64,000 nucleotides of DNA from Chelatococcus asaccharovorans (GTDB lineage Bacteria > Pseudomonadota > Alphaproteobacteria > Rhizobiales > Beijerinckiaceae): positions 248,001 to 312,000 of the forward strand of contig NZ_QJJK01000005.1 in assembly GCF_003201475.1 (NCBI RefSeq), written 5' to 3'. Numbering within the stretch: the stretch's first letter is position 1; each line of letters opens with the position of its first letter. Shown in pieces: positions 1 to 7,993 of this stretch. A model generated the notes under the pieces. It did no database searches, had not been told where the DNA came from, and saw only the letters and a program-made list of their open reading frames with translations. A program made the position numbers and the translations under genes.

Positions 1-261
1 ATGATGGAGACGGAAGGCGTGACCCTCGTTTTTGCCGATGATGCCATTGATGCCATCGCCAAGGTGGCCGTGGATGTGAACAGCTCCGTCGAGAACATCG
101 GCGCGCGCCGCCTGCAGACCGTCATCGAGCGTGTGCTCGACGACATTTCCTTCACAGCGCCGGACAGAGGCGGGGAGACCGTGACCATCACCGGCGACTA
201 TGTGCGCTCCGGCGTCGGCGATCTCGCCAAGAACACGGACCTGAGCCGCTTCATTCTGTGA
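1..261 (+). CDS. hslU: HslU, ATPase subunit of the HslVU protease (C-terminal fragment)
   Basis: Only the last 86 codons are in the window; the reading frame is open from base 1, so the gene begins upstream and the first visible ATG is internal. HslU is the AAA+ unfoldase that feeds substrates to the HslV peptidase in the cytoplasm. The visible part is its C-terminal sensor-2 domain: '[20 protein letters not shown]' carries the sensor-2 arginines, and the protein ends in 'DLSRFIL', the typical HslU tail that docks into HslV. A repeat-filled gap of 323 bp separates it from murJ. Confidence 0.95.
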   Translation: MMETEGVTLVFADDAIDAIAKVAVDVNSSVENIGARRLQTVIERVLDDISFTAPDRGGETVTITGDYVRSGVGDLAKNTDLSRFIL

Positions 262-300
262 TGTAGTAAGCGGCGCGCCCGCCGGAATGTTTCACGTGAG

Positions 301-452
301 ACAGGTCGGCGGTAGCCACACCCCACCCGACCTCGCTGCGCAAGGCCACCCTCCCCTCGGGGGAGGGATCGGCACGCGTGCTCACGGACGGCGCGATCCT
401 CCCCTCCAGGGGGAGGTGCCAGCCGCAGGCTGGCGGAGGGGGACATGCGTTA
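301..452. repeat. GC-rich intergenic repeat with two small hairpins
   Basis: The gap between hslU and murJ holds no gene. Bases 349-367 form a ccctccc...gggaggg hairpin and 398-416 a second cctcccc...ggggagg hairpin, embedded in 'CCCACCCGACCTCGCTGCGC'-type sequence. Such elements are common between genes in alphaproteobacteria. They have no T-run, so I do not call them terminators. Confidence 0.55.
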
Positions 453-508
453 TCCCGGGAGGTACGCCCGTTCCAACTCTCGAACAATCAGCCGCTGATC
501 TAAGCCCG

Positions 509-575
509 CTAGGTCTTTGTTTCTACGCATTTTCTCCACGCGAACCGGTTTCCACTTCCCTCGAAAATGCTCTAG
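509..575 (+). repeat. Palindromic intergenic repeat, GAACCGGTTTCCACTT family, copy 1
   Basis: This 67-bp element starts and ends with CTAG and has the core GCGAACCGGTTTCCACTT followed by CTCGAAAATGCTCTAG. It ends 10 bp before the murJ start. A second, inverted and more diverged copy lies at 23371-23428. I recall this core as a common dispersed repeat of Rhizobiales genomes. Confidence 0.7.
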
Positions 576-584
576 ACCTCAGGC

Positions 585-2132
585 ATGTCGCTCGCTCGCT
601 CCAGCCTCATCGTCGGTTTGGCCGCCATCGCCTCACGCCTGATCGGTTTCGCGCGTGATGTGATGATCGCGCGCGTGCTCGGCGCGGGTATGGCCGCGGA
701 TGCCTTCCTTCTGGCCTTCCGCCTTCCCAATGTGGCGCGCCGGGTGTTCGGGGAAGGCGGGCTCAATGCCGGCTTCGTGCCGCTTTACAGCCGTATCCGC
801 GCGGAGCGGGGCGAGGCGGAGGCGGGGCGCTTCGCCGGTCAAGCCATGAGCGGCGCATCTGTCGCCCTGCTCGGGCTGACGGCGCTGGTCGAGCTCGCCG
901 CGCCTCTGGTCGTGATGGCTTTGGGCGCCGGCTACGCCGCCGAAGCGGACAAATTCGCGCTGGCGGTGACCTACCTCAGGCTGGCTTTCCCGTTCGTCGC
1001 GCTGGCGGGCCTGGCTTCGCTCATCGGCGCCTATCTCAACGCGGACCGGCGCTATACGGCCGCCGCCATGGCGCCCGTGCTGGTGAACGTGCTGATGATT
1101 GCCGTGCTCATGATGCTCGATGTGCCGGACGAGGAGACCGCGATCCGGCAGGGCTGGTGGCTCTCACTCGCGGTCAGCATCTCCGGCCTCGTCCATCTCG
1201 GTATCGTCGTCGTCGCACTGCTGCGCGATCCCGGACGGTTCACCTGGCAGCGCCCCCGGCTGACGCCGGACATCCGCAGGCTGGCACGGCGCGTCCTTCC
1301 GGCGACGGCCGCGAGCGGTGCGACCCAACTCGCCGTCGTCGTCGCGACTGCGGTCGCCTCGCAGGAGCCCTCGGCCGTGTCCTGGCTCTACTATGCCGAC
1401 CGCGTGGCGCAGCTCCCGCTCTCGCTCATCGGTGTCGCCGTGGGCACGGTCTTGCTGTCGGACGTCGCGGCGCGACTCGCCGCCGGCGATCATCAGGGCG
1501 CAGCCATCGCGCAGGCGCGGGCCCTGGAAGGGGCGCTCGCGCTCGCGCTGCCGGCGGCGGTCGCGCTGGCCATACTGGCCGGACCGATCAGCATCGTGCT
1601 CTTCCAGCGCGGGGCCTTCGGCCCGGAGGATGCGGCCGGCACCGCCACGCTGCTGCGCATGCTGGCGATCGGCCTGCCGGCGGCGGCGACTGCCAAGGTG
1701 CTGGCGCAACCGTTCTTCGCCCGGGAGGCCCTGCGCATCCCGATTGCTGGCGGCATGGCCTGCCTCGTCGTCACGGGCCTCGCCGGCCTCGCCTTGCAGC
1801 CGGCCATGGGCGTTGCCGGGATAGGCCTCGGCCTCAGCCTCGGTCTTGGCGTGAATGCCCTGGTGCTGTGGGGCGCCGCGCGGTCCGTGGCCCCGGCTTT
1901 CCCGGCCGGTATGGCCCGCCGCGTCTCGCTGCTGTTCGCCGCGGCGCTCGCCATGGGTGTCGGCCTTGCGGCGGGCATGCGATGGCTCGCGCCCTGGCTC
2001 ATCGCGGACCAGCTTGCTGTGAAAGCAGGCGCCTTGGCCCTGCTCTGCGTCAGTGGCCTTGCTCTCTATGCCGGTGTGGCGCGTGGCATTGGTGCCATCG
2101 AGCCACAGTTTCTGCGATGGCGACGCCCGTGA
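585..2132 (+). CDS. murJ: MurJ, lipid II flippase (MviN family)
   Basis: The 515-residue protein is hydrophobic almost throughout and fits the roughly 14-helix MOP-exporter fold of MurJ, which moves lipid II across the inner membrane for peptidoglycan synthesis. The N-terminus 'SLIVGLAAIASRLIGFARDV' and the following 'ARVLGAGMAADAFLLAFRLP' are family hallmarks, as is 'RVFGEGGLNAGFVPLYSRI' around residues 55-73. The length is normal. The ATG at 585 directly follows a dispersed repeat, and no strong Shine-Dalgarno sequence is visible. It is followed by trpS on the same strand after 154 bp, an adjacency seen in many Rhizobiales. Confidence 0.95.
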   Translation: MSLARSSLIVGLAAIASRLIGFARDVMIARVLGAGMAADAFLLAFRLPNVARRVFGEGGLNAGFVPLYSRIRAERGEAEAGRFAGQAMSGASVALLGLTALVELAAPLVVMALGAGYAAEADKFALAVTYLRLAFPFVALAGLASLIGAYLNADRRYTAAAMAPVLVNVLMIAVLMMLDVPDEETAIRQGWWLSLAVSISGLVHLGIVVVALLRDPGRFTWQRPRLTPDIRRLARRVLPATAASGATQLAVVVATAVASQEPSAVSWLYYADRVAQLPLSLIGVAVGTVLLSDVAARLAAGDHQGAAIAQARALEGALALALPAAVALAILAGPISIVLFQRGAFGPEDAAGTATLLRMLAIGLPAAATAKVLAQPFFAREALRIPIAGGMACLVVTGLAGLALQPAMGVAGIGLGLSLGLGVNALVLWGAARSVAPAFPAGMARRVSLLFAAALAMGVGLAAGMRWLAPWLIADQLAVKAGALALLCVSGLALYAGVARGIGAIEPQFLRWRRP

Positions 2133-2286
2133 GCTGTGCGATCACGCGGCACCTTGCGCTGAGGCCGGCGCATTGCGATAACGCCGCACGTTTTTTCAAG
2201 CGGGCAATGGCGCAGCGCGCGGGATGGATGGGCCATCCGCGACAGGCGCCGGCTGATCCGCAGAGGCTGGGGTTGACGGAGTCATC

Positions 2287-3327
2287 ATGGCGGCTTTTCA
2301 GGAACGTGTTTTCTCCGGCGTGCAGCCGACGGGAAACCTTCACCTTGGCAACTATCTCGGTGCCATTTCGCGCTTCGTCCCGTTGCAGGACCAGTACGAC
2401 TGCATCTACTGCGTGGTCGACATGCACGCCATTACGGTGCCGCAGGATCCCGCTGAGCTGAAGCGCCAGATCCGCGAGGTCACCGCCGCCTTCCTCGCGG
2501 CCGGCATCGATGCCACGCGGCATATCGTCTTCAACCAGAGCCAGGTCTCGGAACATGCCGAGCTCGCCTGGGTCTTCAACTGCGTTGCCCGCATCGGCTG
2601 GATGAACCGTATGACGCAGTTCAAGGAGAAAGCCGGCAAGGACCGCGAGAACGCCTCGCTGGGGCTCTACGCCTATCCCTCCCTGATGGCCGCCGACATC
2701 CTGGCCTATCGCGCGACGCACGTGCCCGTGGGCGAGGACCAGAAGCAGCATCTGGAATTGACCCGCGACATCGCGCAGAAGTTCAACAACGACTATGCCG
2801 CGTCGATCGCGGAGCGTGGCTTTGGCGATGCCTTCTTCCCGCTGACCGAGCCGCTCATCCAGGGCCCGGCCATGCGCATCATGTCGCTGCGTGACGGCAC
2901 CAAGAAGATGTCGAAGTCCGACCCGTCGGACTATTCGCGCATCAACCTGACCGACGACGCGGACACCATCGCCCAGAAGATCCGCAAGGCGAAGACCGAT
3001 CCCGAGCCTCTTCCGTCCGAGGAGAAGGGCCTGGAAGGCCGTCCGGAGGCGGACAACCTCGTGGGTATCTTTGCCGCGCTGCAAGGCATTCCCCGCACGG
3101 AGGTGCTGCGCCAATACGGCGGCGGCCAGTTCTCGGCCTTCAAGGCGGCGCTGATCGACCTTGCCGTCGACCGGCTCGGCCCTCTCGGAGCGGACATGAA
3201 ACGCCTGGTCAACGACCCGGCCTATATCGATTCCGTGCTCATTGATGGCGCCGATCGGGCGCGCGCCATCGCCAAGCCGACGATCGATGCGGTGAAGGAC
3301 ATTCTGGGCTTCGTGCGCGCGAAGTAG
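2287..3327 (+). CDS. trpS: Tryptophanyl-tRNA synthetase
   Basis: This class I aminoacyl-tRNA synthetase charges tRNA-Trp in the cytoplasm. The 346-residue length is standard. The HIGH-type signature appears as '[16 protein letters not shown]' near residue 10, and the KMSKS loop as '[10 protein letters not shown]' near residue 205. '[20 protein letters not shown]' is the conserved tryptophan and dimer region. It lies downstream of murJ and ends in a clear intrinsic terminator at 3371. In other Rhizobiales the gene after trpS is usually a universal stress protein; here that gene is 38 kb away (40712-41206) on the opposite strand. Confidence 0.97.
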   Translation: MAAFQERVFSGVQPTGNLHLGNYLGAISRFVPLQDQYDCIYCVVDMHAITVPQDPAELKRQIREVTAAFLAAGIDATRHIVFNQSQVSEHAELAWVFNCVARIGWMNRMTQFKEKAGKDRENASLGLYAYPSLMAADILAYRATHVPVGEDQKQHLELTRDIAQKFNNDYAASIAERGFGDAFFPLTEPLIQGPAMRIMSLRDGTKKMSKSDPSDYSRINLTDDADTIAQKIRKAKTDPEPLPSEEKGLEGRPEADNLVGIFAALQGIPRTEVLRQYGGGQFSAFKAALIDLAVDRLGPLGADMKRLVNDPAYIDSVLIDGADRARAIAKPTIDAVKDILGFVRAK

Positions 3328-3370
3328 GCCTACGCCTCGCGACGATATCATTTGTTTCGGAGACGATTCG

Positions 3371-3402
3371 AGCCCGGACGGCATGAGCCCTCCGGGCTTT
3401 TT
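3371..3402 (+). terminator. Intrinsic terminator of trpS
   Basis: AGCCCGGA (3371-3378) pairs with TCCGGGCT (3391-3398) and is followed by a T-run, 44 bp after the trpS stop codon. Confidence 0.85.
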
Positions 3403-3421
3403 CGTCATACGGGGTCTCTAC

Positions 3422-3579
3422 CCCCACCCCTTACCCCTCCCCGCAAGGGGGAGGGGAGCGGCGGCGTAGTGAATTTTCGTCAAACTGGGCGTCGGGATGC
3501 TTGAAGCCCCAGCGCCATTTCCAGAGGTCTCAACGCGAGACACGCCCCTCCCCCTTGCGGGGAGGGGTAAGGGGTGGGG
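3422..3579. repeat. 35-bp perfect inverted repeat flanking an 88-bp spacer
   Basis: The left arm is 3422-3456 and the right arm 3545-3579; they are exact reverse complements over 35 bases, of the type CCCCACCCCTTACCCCTCCC. Each arm also folds on itself (CCCC-GCAA-GGGG). The spacer has no gene. Together with the trpS terminator and the ahcY promoter this fills the 373-bp trpS-ahcY gap. It lies at one proposed end of a large inversion. Confidence 0.85.
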
Positions 3580-3614
3580 CCACGCGTCTCGTTGCAAATC
3601 GCACAGTTAGCCAT

Positions 3615-3630
3615 ATAAAGACTTCTTTAT
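3615..3630 (+). promoter_or_regulatory. Palindromic operator before ahcY (SahR/ArsR-type candidate)
   Basis: ATAAAGA-CT-TCTTTAT is a perfect 7-2-7 palindrome just upstream of the -35 box of ahcY. From memory, alphaproteobacterial methionine-cycle genes such as ahcY carry ATAAAGA-type palindromes bound by an ArsR-family SAH sensor (SahR). The regulator itself is not in this window, so the assignment is inference. Confidence 0.55.
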
Positions 3631-3637
3631 GTCTTTA

Positions 3638-3666
3638 TTGCGCGTCTGGCCGCAGCCTGCTATAGA
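3638..3666 (+). promoter_or_regulatory. Candidate sigma-70 promoter of ahcY
   Basis: TTGCGC (3638-3643) and TATAGA (3661-3666) are separated by 17 bp, 35 bp before the chosen ahcY start. The palindrome at 3615-3630 sits directly upstream. Because the -10 box lies inside the in-frame upstream extension, the longer reading from 3629 is unlikely to be translated. Confidence 0.6.
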
Positions 3667-3700
3667 GGCCACGCTATCGTATCAGAACGGAAATCGCGCC

Positions 3701-5110
3701 ATGTCCACCGCCGCCCAGGACTACATCGTCAAGGATATCTCGCTGGCCGATTGGGGCCGCAAGGAAATCGCCATTGCCGAGAGCGAAATGCCCGGCCTCA
3801 TGGCTGTCCGTGAGGAGTACGGCGCGGCACAGCCCCTCAAGGGCGCCCGCATTGCCGGTTCCCTGCATATGACGATCCAGACCGCCGTGCTCATCGAGAC
3901 CCTGAAGGCGCTCGGTGCCGATGTGCGCTGGGTGTCGTGCAACATCTATTCAACCCAGGACCACGCCGCGGCCGCCATCGCCGCCGCCGGCACGCCGGTC
4001 TTCGCCATCAAGGGCGAGACGCTGACCGAGTACTGGGACTACACCCGCAAGCTGTTCGAGTGGCATGGCGGCGGCGTGCCGAACATGATCCTCGACGACG
4101 GCGGCGACGCGACGCTCTTCGTCCATCTCGGCCTGCGTGCCGAGAATGGCGACACCGCCTTCCTCGACAAGGCGTCCTCGGAAGAGGAAGAGGTGCTCTT
4201 CGCGCTTCTGAAGAAGACGCTCGCCGAGAAGGCCAAGGGCTGGTTCGCCGAGATCGCCCAGTCGATCCGCGGTGTCTCGGAAGAGACGACCACGGGCGTG
4301 CATCGCCTCTACATGATGGAGAAGGACGGCAAGCTCCTCTTCCCGGCGATCAACGTCAACGACAGCGTCACCAAGTCGAAGTTCGACAACCTCTATGGCT
4401 GCCGCGAATCGCTTGTGGATGGCATCCGCCGCGGCACCGACGTCATGATGGCCGGCAAGGTCGCCTTCGTCGCCGGCTTCGGTGACGTGGGCAAGGGCTC
4501 GGCCGCTTCGCTGCGTCAGGCCGGCGCGCGCGTGATCGTCTCCGAGGTCGATCCGATCTGCGCCCTGCAGGCGGCGATGGAAGGCTACGAGGTCACCACC
4601 ATCGAGGCGGCCCTGCCGCGCGCCGACATCTATGTCACGGCCACCGGCAACAAGGACATCATCACCGTCGAGCATATGCGCGGGATGAAGGACCGGGCGA
4701 TCGTCTGCAACATCGGCCATTTCGACAACGAAATTCAGGTCGCCGGTCTCAAGAACTTCAAGTGGCATAACGTCAAGCCGCAGGTGGACGAGGTGGAGTT
4801 CCCCGACGGCAAGCGCATCATTCTCCTGTCGGAGGGGCGCCTTGTGAATCTCGGCAACGCCACCGGCCATCCGTCCTTCGTCATGTCGGCGTCCTTCACC
4901 AACCAGACGCTGGCGCAGATCGAGCTGTTCACGAAGCAGGGCCAATACGACAAGAAGGTCTACACCCTGCCCAAGCACCTCGACGAGAAGGTTGCGCGGC
5001 TGCATCTCGCCAAGATCGGTGTGAAGCTCACGGCGCTCAGCGCCGAGCAGGCCGCCTATATCGGCGTGACGCCGCAGGGCCCCTACAAGCCCGATCACTA
5101 TCGTTACTGA
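3701..5110 (+). CDS. ahcY: S-adenosylhomocysteine hydrolase
   Basis: The enzyme splits S-adenosylhomocysteine into adenosine and homocysteine, which removes the product inhibitor of methyltransferases and feeds the methionine cycle. The 469-residue protein has the NAD-binding motif '[10 protein letters not shown]' and the typical C-terminus '[10 protein letters not shown]'. The ATG at 3701 gives the family start '[20 protein letters not shown]'; a longer in-frame start at 3629 would include the promoter. A probable SahR-type operator precedes it and a strong terminator follows. In other Rhizobiales ahcY follows HPr (ptsH); here HPr is at 41.4 kb. metK, the other SAM-cycle gene, lies at 29.3 kb. 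Confidence 0.97.
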   Translation: MSTAAQDYIVKDISLADWGRKEIAIAESEMPGLMAVREEYGAAQPLKGARIAGSLHMTIQTAVLIETLKALGADVRWVSCNIYSTQDHAAAAIAAAGTPVFAIKGETLTEYWDYTRKLFEWHGGGVPNMILDDGGDATLFVHLGLRAENGDTAFLDKASSEEEEVLFALLKKTLAEKAKGWFAEIAQSIRGVSEETTTGVHRLYMMEKDGKLLFPAINVNDSVTKSKFDNLYGCRESLVDGIRRGTDVMMAGKVAFVAGFGDVGKGSAASLRQAGARVIVSEVDPICALQAAMEGYEVTTIEAALPRADIYVTATGNKDIITVEHMRGMKDRAIVCNIGHFDNEIQVAGLKNFKWHNVKPQVDEVEFPDGKRIILLSEGRLVNLGNATGHPSFVMSASFTNQTLAQIELFTKQGQYDKKVYTLPKHLDEKVARLHLAKIGVKLTALSAEQAAYIGVTPQGPYKPDHYRY

Positions 5111-5159
5111 TCCGAATCGGCTGAAATCGGCCGAGACCCCATCGGCAGCAAAGACACAG

Positions 5160-5190
5160 CACCCGGCCTTCCATGGCCGGGTGTTTTTTT
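5160..5190 (+). terminator. Intrinsic terminator of ahcY
   Basis: ACCCGGCC (5161-5168) pairs with GGCCGGGT (5175-5182) across a TTCCAT loop and is followed by seven T residues. Confidence 0.92.
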
Positions 5191-5400
5191 GCGTCCGTTA
5201 ACCACTTCCTGAGGGAGTCTGGCAAACGATACAGTGAAACTGATTCGGCCATTGACCCTCTGCCCGCTTGCGTCGCCCCCGGTCGGGCGTGACGTGATCG
5301 GTGATGGGTAGCGGGGCCGATTTCGGGGGCTGATATCGCGCTTTGGCGCGCGAGTCGGTTCAGGCAGAATCGTGAGTGAAACGGGTTGAATCGCGTGGCG

Positions 5401-7977
5401 ATGAGACGGGGGATCGTGACGAGAATGGCGCGTTTCGGACATCCGCAGGGCCAGACCGCAGCCAAAGCCGGCTCCAGGCCTGTCCTGGCGCCGGCCGCTG
5501 CCGTTGGCGGCGGGGTCTCCTTACTGACGCTCGGCGTTCTCGCGGTTCCCTCGATGGCCCAACCCGCCCCCGGCGTGGCTGAGGGCTTCTCGCTGGCCGG
5601 CTGGCTTGCCCGCGCGCCGAACTATGGCAGCGATCTCGCAACGGCTGTTCCTTTCGCCGTCATCGGCGGACTTACGCTGTTTGCGGCGGCGACGGCACTC
5701 TTCCATCTGCGCGAGCGCCGGCGCGCGAAGCTGCGCGAGGATGCACTGGCTGTCGAGGTCGCGCAGCTTCAATTGCGCTGCGACCGCGCGGAGGTGATCT
5801 TCGCGGCCGAGCGGCGTGTCGTCATCAGCTTTGGGCGGAAGGATGACGACCCCGTCATCGAGGGCGACGTGTCCATCGTCGGCGATGGCGCCGCGCCGCG
5901 CCGCATCCTGGCTTTCGGCTCCTGGCTCACGGCGGCGAGCGCGCAGGCGCTGGAAACCGCGCTCGGGCATCTCAAGCGCAACGGCGCAGCCTTCCATCTC
6001 GTTCTGCGCGCGGCCTCCGGCCTCTATTTCGAGGCGGAGGGCAGCGCCATCAGCGGACAGGCCGTGCTGCGCCTGCGTGAGATCACGGCCGAGCGGCTGG
6101 AACTCGTGCGCGCCCATGATGCGCTGATCACGACGCGCGGCGACCTGGAGGGCCTGCAGGCGCTTCTCGATGCCCTTCCCCAGCCGATCTGGCTGCGCGC
6201 CGGGGATGGCGAACTCCTGTGGGTGAATGCGGCCTACGGCCGTGCCGTGGACGCGGCCGACGCGCGCGATGCCCTGGAACGTCGCCTGGAACTCCTCGAT
6301 GAACCGACCCGTACCGCGTCGCAGGATGCGCGCGCTGGCGGTGGCGCTTACAAGGCGCGGATCGCGGCCGTAGCGGCCGGCCAGCGGCGCACGCTCGACG
6401 TGGTGGAGGCGCCGACCGGGGCGGGCAGTGCCGGCATCGCGACCGATGTCTCCGAACTCGAAGCCATGCGGCTTGATCTGCAACGACAGATGCAGGCGCA
6501 TATTCGCACGCTTGATCAGTTGCCGACCGCCGTGGCGAGTTTCGACGGCACCGAGCGGCTGGTGTTCTACAACAGGGCCTATCGCGAGCTCTGGCAGCTC
6601 GACGCCGAGCTCCTTGACTCCCGGCCGAAGGACGGTGAGATCCTCGATCATCTGCGCGCCGCGCGTCGCCTGCCCGAGCAGGCTGACTTTCGCGTATGGA
6701 AGAACGAGATCCTGGCGGGCTACAAATCGCTCGAGGCGAACGAACACTGGTGGTACCTGCCGGATGGGCGCACCCTGCGCGTTATCGGCAATCCCGCGCC
6801 GAAGGGCGGGGTCACCTATCTGTTCGATGACGTGACAGAGCGCGTGCAGATGGAATCGCGCTACAATGCCCTTGTCCGGGCGCGCGGCGAGACGCTGGAT
6901 TCACTTCGCGAGGGCGTGGTCGTCTTTGCCGCCGATGGCAGCCTGACCCTCTTCAACCCGGCTTTCGCCACCATCTGGAATCTCGAGCCCTCCCTTCTCG
7001 CCGGGCACCCGCATATCGACGAGATCGTGGCGTTGTGCGGGCATCTCTCCGAAGACGCGGACTGGAGTGAATTGCGCGCGGCGGTGACCGGCCTGCACGA
7101 CACGCGGACCAGCCATTCGCAACGCATCAAGCGGCCGGATGGCACGGTCGTCGACTGCGTTACCGCACCTCTGCCCGACGGTTCCACGCTCATCACATTC
7201 ACGGATGTCACGGCGGCGGTGGACGTGGAGCGGGTCCTGATCGAGCGCAACGATGCGCTGGAGAAAACCTCCCGCCTGCGCGACGACTTCGTCCATCACG
7301 TGTCCTATGAGCTGCGTTCGCCGCTCACCACGATCATCGGATTCACGCAGCTTCTGGGCGACGAGACGGTCGGCGCGCTCAATGCGCGTCAACGCGAATA
7401 CACCTCCCATATCACCAAGTCCTCGGCGGCGCTGCTCGCCATCATCAACGACATCCTCGACCTCGCGACGATCGACAACGGCTCGATCGAGCTCGATCTC
7501 GGGCCGGTCGATGCGCGCGAGACCATCGCGGCCGCGGTGCGCGGGCTGGAGGACAGGCTGGTGGAGCGCAGCATCCAGCTTGAGATCGAGGTGGCGCCGA
7601 GCATCGGCGTGTTCATCGCGGATGCCAAGCGTGTACGCCAGGTGCTGTTCAACCTCCTGTCGAATGCGGTCGGCTTTTCCGCGGCCGGGCAGACGGTCAA
7701 GGTCGCAGCCTATCGGCAGGATGACGAGATCCTGTTCTCGGTGGCCGATGAAGGGCCGGGCATCCCGCCCGAGATCAAGGCCCATGTCTTCGACCGGTTC
7801 GAGAGCTATGCCATCGGTTCACGCCATCGCGGCGTGGGCCTTGGATTGTCGATCGTGCGGTCCTTCGTGGAACTGCACGGCGGCCATGTCGAACTCGAAT
7901 CCGGCACGGGCCGCGGAACAAGAGTAGTGTGCCATTTCCCGGCAGCCGGCGGGCTCGCCCGCGTCGCCGCCGAATAA
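5401..7977 (+). CDS. divL: DivL-like PAS-domain histidine-kinase homologue (H-box tyrosine)
   Basis: DivL is a membrane-tethered member of the alphaproteobacterial cell-cycle network that tunes CckA and thus CtrA. The protein has two hydrophobic segments near its N-terminus (about residues 30-55 and 80-105), several PAS-like regions, then a HisKA dimerisation helix and an HATPase domain ('NLLSNAVGFS', 'DEGPGIPPE', 'GVGLGLSIV'). The H-box reads 'HVSYELRSPL': the phospho-acceptor histidine is replaced by Tyr636, the defining DivL trait. The start is uncertain: the ATG at 5401 is used, but a TTG at 5386 and an ATG at 5425 are in frame. The next gene starts 16 bp downstream. Confidence 0.9.
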   Translation: MRRGIVTRMARFGHPQGQTAAKAGSRPVLAPAAAVGGGVSLLTLGVLAVPSMAQPAPGVAEGFSLAGWLARAPNYGSDLATAVPFAVIGGLTLFAAATALFHLRERRRAKLREDALAVEVAQLQLRCDRAEVIFAAERRVVISFGRKDDDPVIEGDVSIVGDGAAPRRILAFGSWLTAASAQALETALGHLKRNGAAFHLVLRAASGLYFEAEGSAISGQAVLRLREITAERLELVRAHDALITTRGDLEGLQALLDALPQPIWLRAGDGELLWVNAAYGRAVDAADARDALERRLELLDEPTRTASQDARAGGGAYKARIAAVAAGQRRTLDVVEAPTGAGSAGIATDVSELEAMRLDLQRQMQAHIRTLDQLPTAVASFDGTERLVFYNRAYRELWQLDAELLDSRPKDGEILDHLRAARRLPEQADFRVWKNEILAGYKSLEANEHWWYLPDGRTLRVIGNPAPKGGVTYLFDDVTERVQMESRYNALVRARGETLDSLREGVVVFAADGSLTLFNPAFATIWNLEPSLLAGHPHIDEIVALCGHLSEDADWSELRAAVTGLHDTRTSHSQRIKRPDGTVVDCVTAPLPDGSTLITFTDVTAAVDVERVLIERNDALEKTSRLRDDFVHHVSYELRSPLTTIIGFTQLLGDETVGALNARQREYTSHITKSSAALLAIINDILDLATIDNGSIELDLGPVDARETIAAAVRGLEDRLVERSIQLEIEVAPSIGVFIADAKRVRQVLFNLLSNAVGFSAAGQTVKVAAYRQDDEILFSVADEGPGIPPEIKAHVFDRFESYAIGSRHRGVGLGLSIVRSFVELHGGHVELESGTGRGTRVVCHFPAAGGLARVAAE

Positions 7978-7993
7978 GAGTAGTGTAACGCGC

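Noticed and set aside
3950-5098. A 382-codon frame antisense to ahcY
   Set aside because: The sense strand encodes an unmistakable AhcY; the antisense product has no recognisable domain.
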